Source of the DNA: Hippasteria phrygiana
Lineage: Eukaryota > Echinodermata > Asteroidea > Valvatida > Goniasteridae
Assembly (NCBI GenBank): GCA_037893225.1
Contig: JAZGUH010000934.1
Span: forward strand, 186,001 to 250,000
Direction: 5' to 3'
Length of the DNA: 64,000 nucleotides
Below the pieces are notes generated by a model. That model saw only the letters and a list, made by a program, of their open reading frames with translations. It searched no databases and was not told where the DNA came from. Position numbers and translations under genes: made by a program. Positions 44,227 to 53,700 of the stretch are shown here, piece by piece. The stretch's first letter is position 1; each line of letters begins with the position of its first letter.

Positions 44227-44820
44227 AACATGTTATTCACAATATTTAGTTGGCTCCTATGATTATTTAAAAGTATCATTAGTATCTAAAAGTATCTTAA
44301 AATGTCTGATTTTTAAGCGAAAAAGTACGACATCAACGGTGCTTTTTCCCGGCAGCCACCTTGTTTTTCTAGGACATGGTGCAATCGCGCATGCGCAAAA
44401 GAGAAAACAAAGATGGCGGCTCCCATTTATCGTAATTTTGCCGTCATAAAATTTTGTTTTTATGTGGGATTGTGAAAGAGAATTCGCCCAATTTCTTACA
44501 TAATACGAGATGCGAGAGTTTGTTGAATACAAGTATAGCTTTTGTGAAGCTTAAATGTGCATTTTGAGCTTGTTGACGCTTTGTTTACACTGATCGGGTT
44601 TGTTGACGCTTGTTGACGCTAAATAGCATGACCGAACATGAACATGAATATGCGCGATTGCACCATGTCCCTAAAAAACAAGATGGCTGCCGGAAAAAGC
44701 ACCGTTGATGTCGTACTTTTTCGCTTAAAAATCACACATTTTAAGATACTTTTAAATACTAATAATACTTTTAAATAATCATAGGAGCCCACTAAATATT
44801 GTCAAAACAGGTTTAAAGAG
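44227..44820. mobile_element. Nested foldback element inside the THAP relic
   Basis: Arms at about 44235-44400 and 44636-44812 are inverted: TTTAGTTGGCTCCTATGA, TCTGATTTTTAAGCG, AAGTACGACATCAACGGTGC and GGACATGGTGCAATCGCGC are each mirrored. The 240-base centre holds three more GTTGACGCT units ending TAAATAGCATGACC (44570-44630), resembling the right end of the host element, so the insertion may itself belong to the same family. Confidence 0.65.
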
Positions 44821-45182
44821 GAACTAAAACGCCAATTTCTTTTGTTGACTTTTTGGACTTTTCCAACAATTTAAATACTCTTTTAACTGATGGAGATTAG
44901 TTTGCAGACGAGAGGGATTTTTTTATAAAAAAAAAAAGGGGTTGTTATTCTGAACCATTTATCCTGTTTCGCGAAAGCTCATTATGTATGTTAAATGTAT
45001 GTACGTGACCCCGTGACGTACACGTGTAGAGTCGGTTGATGCTACAGCCAAACACTATGCATGTACGTACGTGGAGTTGATGCTGCTGAAGAGTTTTTGT
45101 CGACCTAACTCCTCCGTTTTCCCGTCTATTTTGTCTAATTTTGATATTATTTCAGTATGAGCATGGTTCTGAGATAATCATT

Positions 45183-45475
45183 ATGCCTCAATTGTGTGTA
45201 GTTGGGGGTTGCACGAGGAACAGCGACAAAAACCCTGACCTAACCTTACTGCGATTCCCAGTGCTGAATGGAGCTCAAAGGCGACAGTGGGTCCGCTTTG
45301 TAGACAATACAATATCTGATTTTGGGCTGTCGAAATGGTTGAAAATATGTGCAGAACATTTCGCCAAAGACTGTATACTATAGATGATAGTGTTATGAAA
45401 ACTCAGCTGGGTTTGAAGGCACAATTCCGTTTGAAGGCAGGAGCCATTCCAACTCTAAAGGCACCGAGCATTCCA
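45183..45475 (+). pseudogene. Frameshifted THAP zinc-finger domain
   Basis: ATG at 45183 opens MPQLCVVGGC, with the C-x4-C start of a THAP (C2CH) zinc finger. RFP, the conserved Trp (RRQWVRF) and ICAEHF (Cys-x2-His) follow. The frame then stops after DCIL at 45383. The expected C-terminal box continues in another frame as DDSVMK, then LKAGAIPTL (compare AVPTIF-type box) to about 45475. The frame change between the zinc-ligating core and the box breaks the gene. THAP domains bind DNA and occur in P-element transposases and host factors; the transposon context favours a transposase remnant. Confidence 0.8.
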
Positions 45476-45867
45476 ATCGTGTCCCGGACTCACGCGCACC
45501 ACCGCGACGATGTTCAATGCAGTTGCCGTCTCGAGCAGCCAGAGCCCCGGACATTCTATTTCATTTTTATGGTGCATTCAAGACTTTATTTGCGTTCTTA
45601 AATTGAGTTTTGTGACATCCTTTTTGTGACCATGCTTTTCTTTTCTTAATATTAGTTTATGCCTTATATAATTATGGGCAATTATTTTCATCAAGTGGTC
45701 ATTCAAATTATTACGATTTTTAAAATTGATATATTTTCCAAGAGGTTTTATAAAAATTGCGTGAAATATAGTGTAATTTTTTACAAACATTTATAATGTA
45801 ACATCTTAACTGATATGAGGGATGATGTATGTAACGAACTAATAAAATGAAAATAGGGCATACGGAT

Positions 45868-46075
45868 CGGGCATGGGCGAAGTGGTTTTTGGGCGAAGTG
45901 GTTTTTGGGCGAAGTGGTAATTGGGCGAAGTAGTAATTGGGCGAAGTGGTTTTTGGGCGAAGTGGCGTTTGGGCGAAGGGGTAATTGGGCGAAGTGGGGT
46001 TTGGGCGAAGTGGCGTTTGGGCGAAGTGGCGTTTGGGCGAAGTGGTTGAGGGCGATGTGGTTTTTGGGCGAAGTG
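45868..46075 (+). repeat. 17-18 bp minisatellite (GGGCGAAGTGG)
   Basis: About eleven copies of GGGCGAAGTGG plus a variable TTTTT/TAATT/CGTTT spacer, inside the THAP relic. ORFs through it (SPKRHFAQ repeats on the minus strand) are array artefacts. Confidence 0.93.
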
Positions 46076-46278
46076 ACTGTAAAGCAAAGAAAAGGCTCAA
46101 AAACATTTTTTTTGATTTTTCAGAATTATGAAACTTGTTACATTGTCATTAGTTTTGGGGAGGCATAAACTATCAGATAAGTCAAAAAAGTCAAAACAAA
46201 ATTGGCGTTTTAGTTGGTCTTTAGCTTAACAGTGCTTTTAAAAGTTGTTGACGCTTTGTTGACGCTAATTTAGCATGA

Positions 46279-47417
46279 CCCACATAATAAAATGAATGAT
46301 GAAAACAAATCGGTTTCTCACCGCACGGTTAATTTTGTATTCAGGTGGTGATTTCGTGAGATATCCCGAACATATGGCCTCCTCCCATCGTTGCTTCTCC
46401 ATGATAACACAGCTGTCGTTAGATTTTGCGTCTTACCAAGGAAAAAAAGCCAGATTTCAACTACATCCCAACAACGTGAACGAGGAAGTCATATTTTTTC
46501 TGATTTACTAAACAGTACATTACCACTGGTGCCCGGTTGGTGACTTGACCTGAAATTCTAGATACGATTTAGTTGGTTACCGTCTCAATCCTGTCACGAA
46601 ATGCATGATATCGACAGAAGCAACGTGACATCGAGTTACTCGCAAAATAATTAACAACGCGTAGTTGGAATTATCTACGGTGGCCTCGATCCAACAAATT
46701 GCTGTAAAACCATTAGACTTTGTCGAATAATTTTATTTTTAAGTCATAATTTTTCTCTCTGTTTTGCTGGTGTGTATCATTTTATCCTAATGGATTTTTT
46801 CTCTTGAAAGTTATGCAAAATCAATGAAGAAAAGGAAAAGGTAGTTCTTGACCCTGAGGTCGAGTCACGCCGATCCTTTGGCAACGTTGGGGGCGTTTGT
46901 TGATGACCGGGAAATGAGATGTCATTCGGCGAAAGGTTCGTGGTGGGAGTGTATTCATGGAATGTGCTAAAAAAACCTGCTATTTCCATGATTTGGGCTT
47001 TTGGTTTTTGTTTAACTTTTATAGATCGGTGGTAGATGTGCGTCACCGTTACAATTATACCAGCTGTAGCCTGTACACACAAATAGTATAGTAGAACACG
47101 TTTTAACTTCAGATATGGTCTGTGTAAATGGTGCAACATTCAACCATAGGATTCAACTCTTTATACACGGCAAGTTATTTTTTAGTCATTCACATCCTTG
47201 CTCTAGGGAAAGAGTTCTATATCCGGCCATCACTTAGACCTCGTGCGCAAAGTCTATGGGCCATGACAGAAAAAGTCAAAGTATTTTCAAAGAATAAGCT
47301 GAATTTGTTTCCCTCCTAAATTTGTGTTTCTTCATCAGATTTACACTTTTTGGTAGTTTTTAAGTCATATTAAGGGAAAATAAGTGATGGCAGGATATGG
47401 AACTCTTTCCATAAAAG
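46279..47417. other. Intergenic stretch
   Basis: No gene recognised. The 46777-47139 minus ORF has no domain. Confidence 0.3.
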
Positions 47418-48025
47418 TAGGGGCGTGCATTTACGGGTATTAAAAGAACCGGGTACCCGATTGAAAAAAATACGGGTACCCGGGTACCCGTTGAAGAAAC
47501 CCAACCCAAAACTTCCAATCCCGGAAGTTGTAAATGTAATAATATCTTTCTCTGAATTCAGACAAAATTCTGAAAATTTCCAGTCATGCCTGTCCAGTAA
47601 ACATGGTCACTTCTCCACCTTTGCGTGTGCCGGCACGCGCATGCACCGGCATCATCACAAAAGACTTGCCTGGAAGCTTTATACAGTTGTAATTATTGTG
47701 GAATGAGGCATGCTATTACACACATGTATGTCTCATCGAGGCTCTTATCCATACCCAGACTGCAAAAACCAGGACCAGTAAATTTCCTTTATTGTCAACT
47801 TTCGTGAGCGTCATAAACGTGAAATCTGTGCTGATTTCCCACATAGTCCAGTTTTAATTTTCAAAATTCCCAACAAATAACATTCAGAACCTTTCTTTTT
47901 TCATTGTCTGGGAAGTAACTATGCGATAATGTAAAGTTGTACGGGTACTCGATTCCATAATCTAGAACCGGTTCCTGACATGAACGGTCGGATACTCGGG
48001 TACCCGATTCCAATGCACACCACTG
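47418..48025. mobile_element. hAT-like MITE with 8-bp target duplication
   Basis: CATAAAAG is duplicated at 47410-47417 and 48026-48033. Ends are TAGGGGCGTGCAT and (reversed) CAGTGGTGTGCAT, the CAGTGG-type start common in hAT families. Subterminal GGGTACCC/CGGGTACCCG repeats occur at both ends. 608 bases, no transposase. Confidence 0.82.
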
Positions 48026-48033
48026 CATAAAAG

Positions 48034-48532
48034 CAACATAAAAATAAAGATGCGAATGTCGAGCGCAATCTGGAGTTTTGCACAAGTTTATTGTACTCCC
48101 TCCCGAGTTCATATGGATTTCATTCAAAGGGAAATTAGCTCAGGAGAGAGTACAATAAACTTGCGCAAAACTCCAGATTGCGCTTGACACGATCACTGCG
48201 ACACACAGTGAACACGCAAAATGCAAGACACCAATCGTAAACCGCATAAGAAAATCGCATTTTCCACTGCAAGAAACAGTTCAAAATTACAAAATGATGC
48301 CATTAGAATTTAGAGAAGTAAATGTATACTTTAGGTTGATAAAGTAATTTTGGAATGATAACACCCTTGACTTGAATTGGACCAAGTCTAAACAGGGGCA
48401 CAATCGCCAGAATTATAATGGTTTAAGCAAAACTAATTTATTTTAAAAAAAATCGCTGCTATTTTTTGAATGCCTAAAACGGTTTTTGAACTTGGAAACT
48501 TGTTTGAAGTTGAAATTATTAAAGAGGAAGTA
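48034..48532. other. Upstream flank of CAPN15
   Basis: Includes a small inverted repeat, GGAGTTTTGCACAAGTTTATTG at 48070-48091 against CAATAAACTTGCGCAAAACTC at 48156-48176. No promoter can be assigned; the CAPN15 transcription start is probably in or beyond this region because the first coding exon begins after a splice acceptor. Confidence 0.35.
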
Positions 48533-48965
48533 CAGTGGTGAGAGAAGTCTGCGTCATTTTTTATTTTTATGTAGATTGCGTATTGTAAAATCAAACAGCA
48601 AATTATTTCTGCCATGAAATACCAAAAGCTATTTTTAACCAGTCCCCTCTAGCCCGCTGGTGCTATTTGTCTAAAAGTCGTCGCTGCGGGCAGCAAACAA
48701 TTTGACGTCATAGGACGAACTCCCCTTTTGTGTCTAGCACTAGGCACAAAAGGGGAGTTCGTCCTATGGCGTCGATTTGTTTGCTGCCCGCAGCGACGAC
48801 TTTTAGACAAACGACACCAGCGGGCTGTGCTGCGCTAGAAGGGACTTTATAAAAATAGCTCTCAAAAGTCACTTTTTGGGGATTTCATGGGAGAAATAAT
48901 TTGCTGTTTGATTTTGCAATACGCAATCTACATAAAAATATAAAATGACGCAGACTTCTCTCGGC
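48533..48965. mobile_element. Foldback element F1, copy 1, just upstream of CAPN15
   Basis: Near-perfect arms of about 200 bases. The core TAAAAGTCGTCGCTGCGGG and GGACGAACTCCCCTTTTGTG are mirrored around CTAGCACTAG at about 48738-48747. The outer TGAGAGAAGTCTGCG is mirrored by CGCAGACTTCTCTC. Copies occur at 58700-58850 (half) and 59682-59955. It ends about 120 bases before the CAPN15 coding-exon acceptor. Confidence 0.8.
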
Positions 48966-49159
48966 AATCAACATCATCTTTAAGTTTTTGTATAAATCTG
49001 TTGCAGATGATATCAGCTAGAGTTATAAAATTGTATAAATATTTTTATTTTTCATAGGGTTCATTTGATATGCATCTGTGTGCAGGAGTTCAAGACAATC
49101 ACCAGAAACAACAAAGAAGAAAAAGCACCAATTGATAAAACTACTGAAGATCTTTCAAG

Positions 49160-50767
49160 ATGGCATCCATTGACAAACCATCCCAAGCCCAGCCTGATGA
49201 AATCATAATTGACAGTGACTCCACCTCTTCTCCAGGATCTAGTCCCGACATATTTGAAATGAACTCGCCCTTGTTATTCCCACCCCAAACAGTGGAAGAA
49301 CTGCCTGAGGTGAAAAGTGATGTGCAACCATGGGCCTGTAAACGCTGCACCTTTCTTAACCCACCAGAAGCGCCTGTTTGCGCAGTTTGTGAAACCCGTC
49401 GTTTTACATCTTCTCCAACAGTGGAGGCAATGGAAGTTGACATTGCATTCACATATCAAAAGGAACCTCCCAAGAAACAGGATGAAATCTCTAAGGGTGC
49501 TTCACAATCTGAAGCAGTGGCAGGTGGAAATGCTGGAAGAAATGTGGAAGAGCAAGAATCCCCCAAACCACCAGGAACAGCTAACCGAAACTCTTTTATT
49601 GATTCAGCAAAGCAAAGTGTTGGGCAGTTTATATCTTCACTGATGTCGGGCATTAAGCCATCATCACCCGAACCTCCAACCTCAGATGCAGTGGCTGCTA
49701 AGCAACCGGACAGTTCTTCCGCAGTGAATGGCCAAACAGATGCTGGATGGTCTTGTCAGCGTTGTACCTTTGTGAACCCTGCCAAGGCTATCACTTGCCA
49801 AATGTGTAAGTTTACATGTGTACAGAAACAGGATGGTCAGCTCAAAAAATCAGATGGGGATACTAACTATTTTCAATTTCCCAGAGAATCGCCTGTAGAT
49901 GGATCAGAGACATTGTGGGTTCCAGGTAGCCAGGAGGTAAGAGAAGGTGGTACTGATGAAACAGATTCCCAGGCTAGCAAAATGGATGCTGCAGAATCCT
50001 TACAATCTATGAGTGATGTAGATGTACATGTAGTTGATCTAACTTCTGACGTTGCCAAGCTGAGCCATGAGCAGTCAATTTGTAAGTCTTGTGGGAAATA
50101 CCTCCAAACACCAAGTGTTTGTGAAAAATGCAGTGCCGAGTCGCAGGGAAATCCACCTCAAACAGCCAGTGGCCAAGACATACATGTAGGCCAAGCCACT
50201 AGCCAAACTACTTATGAGGCCACTGGTCAAATCTCTAACCAATCCCAGGTGACAAACATGGGTCAGTCATCACCCAAATTACCAAAGGAGCGACGTGTCG
50301 CTCTAAAACGCAAGCGCTGGACTTGCGTAAAATGCACGCTTGTGAACGACGAAGCCAGCAACAAGTGCAAAGCTTGTGAGGAACCCAAGGTGTCAGTTTC
50401 CCAGACAGAAAACACTCTGAGCCAGTTCATTCCACGGGAGAATGAGTGGTCTTGCCTACAGTGTACATTTGCAAACCCAGACGTCCTGAAGTCGTGCTCG
50501 ATTTGCGGGACCTGGCGGCTTAAACCGGAGATGACTGCAGCGCAACAGGCACACTGGCTCTGTCCCCAGTGTACCCTGGAGAACAGTCTTCAACTGGACC
50601 ACTGCAGCGTGTGTGGACTGGAGAGGGCAGAGGTTGAGAAGGGGCAACTGGAGGTGGCGACTGGCGGAATGAAGCGGCAGAAGAGTGTGATGTCTGACTC
50701 CAGACGGAAAGAGGATGAGGAGAATGCAAGGGAGCAGTTCCAGAGAATCAGTCTGTTCTGTAAACAT
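49160..50767 (+). CDS. CAPN15: CAPN15 exon 1: zinc-finger region
   Basis: This 536-residue exon has canonical W-x-C-x2-C-x10-C-x2-C RanBP2-type fingers at residues about 58-79, 197-217, 387-407, 430-450 and 466-486 ([50 protein letters not shown]). Such fingers in SOL proteins are thought to bind ubiquitin or other partners. A further CKSC...CEKC pair at 308-324 lacks the Trp and CTxxN core. Linkers are Ser/Pro/Gln rich. The start is AAGATGGC, a good Kozak context. It ends at donor CAT|GTGAGT, phase 0. Confidence 0.95.
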
Positions 50768-53700
50768 GTGAGTATACAACCTTGCGGAGAGTGATTCAAG
50801 ATTGAATAACCACGTTTGATTCTTGATTCATCTGAGTTACAAGCTTTTATCCAGGCTTTGCAGGCCTCAATGGAAGGTGTAACATTTAACAATTTAATCA
50901 GAACACTCATTAAACTTGATTAACCCTAACCATCCCTAACCTGCCAAAATCAAACACCCCATTTGTGTTGAATTTTGTGTGATTGGGTACTGTAGAGCCT
51001 TGGCACCATCACTTTGCATGGGACTTGATGCCCTGAATTTGTCTAAGTACAAAGAATGTGCCATTGGTTTACTACACAGTGTTGGAGTTTGTGTGGTTAG
51101 GGAAGGATTCTAGTAAAAAGCCTTGGGCTGTTAGGGTTAATGTGGTAGAAGGCCAACAGAAAGTGGCAAAAACTGTATTAATACAGTTTTTGCCAATTTC
51201 TGTTGGCTTTGTACAATATTTGGCATATCCACTGTTTTTAGATTTGACTTGTCTTCAAAAAGAATGAAACCTTTTTATTATAAAGAATTTGAAGTAGCTT
51301 CCACCAATCTGAATTTGTATACAGCTACAGCTTTCCATAAACCAATCATCTTGAAAAAGGGCATTGTGATCATAAAAAGCCCTTCGTCATCTTAAACAGA
51401 TTTCGGAGTTCTCTTTTCATCACAGCCGGACTGTCACTCATCAGAGATACTGTGGGAAAGGATCCGGAATCAATATGGAAATATAGATTTATTGGTAAAA
51501 CAGTAATCAGTCAGACATCATCAAGACATTTGCCTTGGAGCGAGGATTTATTGTAGTGATTTTGATTTTATGTTGTCTGCCAACAGAATACAATGCAGTT
51601 TGTGGACGACTCCTTCCCTCCCGCTCCACGATCTCTCTCATTCAAACCTGACGTCCCCGGGATTCACAGCAAAGTCTCAAAGTGGATGCGACCAGACCAG
51701 ATAATGTTCTCTGGTTCAGAGGGTATGACATCAGTCAAGTGGGAGGTCTTCCGCACCCCTCTGCCAACGGACATCTCCCAAGGCGTGTTGGGAAATTGCT
51801 GGTATGTCAAGTGTCACTCATAATGCAACAGCTGTAGCTGTTGTTAACAGTTATTTAGTTATTCATAAATACCTAAGAAAGTTTACCCATTCCTATTGGT
51901 TGAGAGCCCATCACGTGGGTGGTTTTAAATGGCCGATAAAACACCAACCGGTTTTAAACACTTTTTCCGGTGTCACACGAAATTTAGACTCCTATGAAAT
52001 CTGCTGGTTCCTTTTATTGGTTGAACACTTGCGTGACCAGTCACTCTCCCAATTACGCAAGCGCAATACTACCATTGTGTCTGTAGTTAGAGTCCATAAT
52101 TTCACACTACACCGGCACTGCTGCGTTCTGCACCGCATCACGCCACATGTCACGTGCGCATCAATTTCCATACAAGAAAAGTTTTGGCACTACTCGCGTG
52201 AGGCACGAACCATTAAATAGCTAAAGGGGTGTTTTACAAACCAAGGTAAAAACAAATTGAACCAAAATAAATAATTTTCGGACCTTTTTTCTGAATTATA
52301 CCGAAAGTTATTTTAAAGTTATTTTATGAATGGGAATAAATATGTGCTGGGCCAGTTTTAACGTACTTGGGGCCTGGACGACGACGCTGATAATGACCCT
52401 CGCCTTTGGCTCAGGTCATTATCAATCGCCCAAGGCGGTTTTAAACGTACTTGTTTAAAATCCAAATATCACACTAAAAGTTCAAAAAGCTAATTTGAGA
52501 AAAAAATATTAGCCAGTACGTACCAGACTAAACCAAGGCTATGACAAAGTTGTAATTTTCTGAAACTTAAAATGATATCAAAGAAAATATACATTTGTGT
52601 GTTACTGCCTACAGTAGTGAGTTACACAATATCAGGGTAAAAAAAAAGGATAGAACGGTCATGATTAAACAAAAGTGGTATCTCTTTCAGTGATTCCCAA
52701 ACTGCTGCTTTTTAGGTGGCAGTATTAGTAGGACAAGATAAGGTAATCCATGGTAAGGTAATCCATGGTAAGGTAATCCATGGTAAGGTAATCCATGGTA
52801 AGGTAATCCATGGTAAGGTAATCCATGGTAAGGTAATCCATGGTAAGGTAATCCATGGTAAGGTAATCCATGGTAAGGTAATCCATGTCGCAGGTTCAAG
52901 CCCAGCTGTTGTAATTTTCTTTTCTATACGCTTAAAACTGTAAAAAAAAAAGTTTTGAGAGAAATACTTTGAAATCCAATTGATAATGACGAACCCAAAA
53001 TTCTTGCTGTGGTGAAAGAAGTAATGACAATGCTTGTAAGGACTTCACCAAGTGATAAGAAAAATCTAAGGTATCTTCGTTATCTTTATCCAGGTTCCTG
53101 AGTGCATTGGCCGTTATCGTTGAGCGACCAGAGCTCATAGAGCACATCATGATCACTAAGAAGGTCAACAACGAGGGCGCCTATCAGGTCAGACTTTGCA
53201 GGGATGGCCAGTGGGAAATCGTTCTCATCGATGACCTGTTCCCTTGCGATAACAGGGGCCGGCTTGTCTTTTCAAAGGTGAATAGTTGTGACTTGTGAAT
53301 AAATCTAGCTCAACAGTCTGGCCGTATGGATAATTTGGTCACTTTTCATAAAGGGACAAGCGTGTTGATGTGCACAATAAAAAAGGTATTGTCACTTTTT
53401 AACATGCCCACCCCTTCGTTAAAACTGTGACGAATGATGTAAAAAGGTTTTGACAGCTTTGATCTCATTTTTGTGGCTCCGTAAGTATCATAAAATTGTC
53501 TGTTTTAATGTAAATCGCAGTGCATCATTAAATTTTGTTGATGAGTATGCAGGAAAACATAGCTCATCTCAAGTACCTGTCTCAAGACAATTTAGGCAAA
53601 AAACGTTTAACTTAACCCTCCTACTATTATAACTATCACAACCTATCGAAGAACCAAATCCTCTCCTCTCCCACAGCTTGTGTGTCTCAACCTGTCACTC

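Larger units (their letters stand above)
44165..46278. mobile_element. THAP-bearing transposon relic with split inverted termini
   Basis: The left end (44165-44226) has three AGCGTCAACA units, then AAAAGCACTGTTAAGCTT. The right end (46213-46278) carries the complement, AGCTTAACAGTGCTTTT plus TTGTTGACGCT units. The next inner block ACTAAAACGCCAATTT sits at 44823 on the left, directly inside the right end at 46201-46215. The left terminus is therefore interrupted by an insertion of about 590 bases (44227-44820). A THAP pseudogene and a minisatellite lie inside. A THAP domain within such ends suggests a P-element-like deletion derivative. I could not fix the exact borders or target duplication. 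Confidence 0.6.

Noticed and set aside
45720..46106. Proline-rich repeat ORF on the minus strand (SPKRHFAQ)
   Set aside because: Translation of the GGGCGAAGTGG minisatellite inside a transposon relic.
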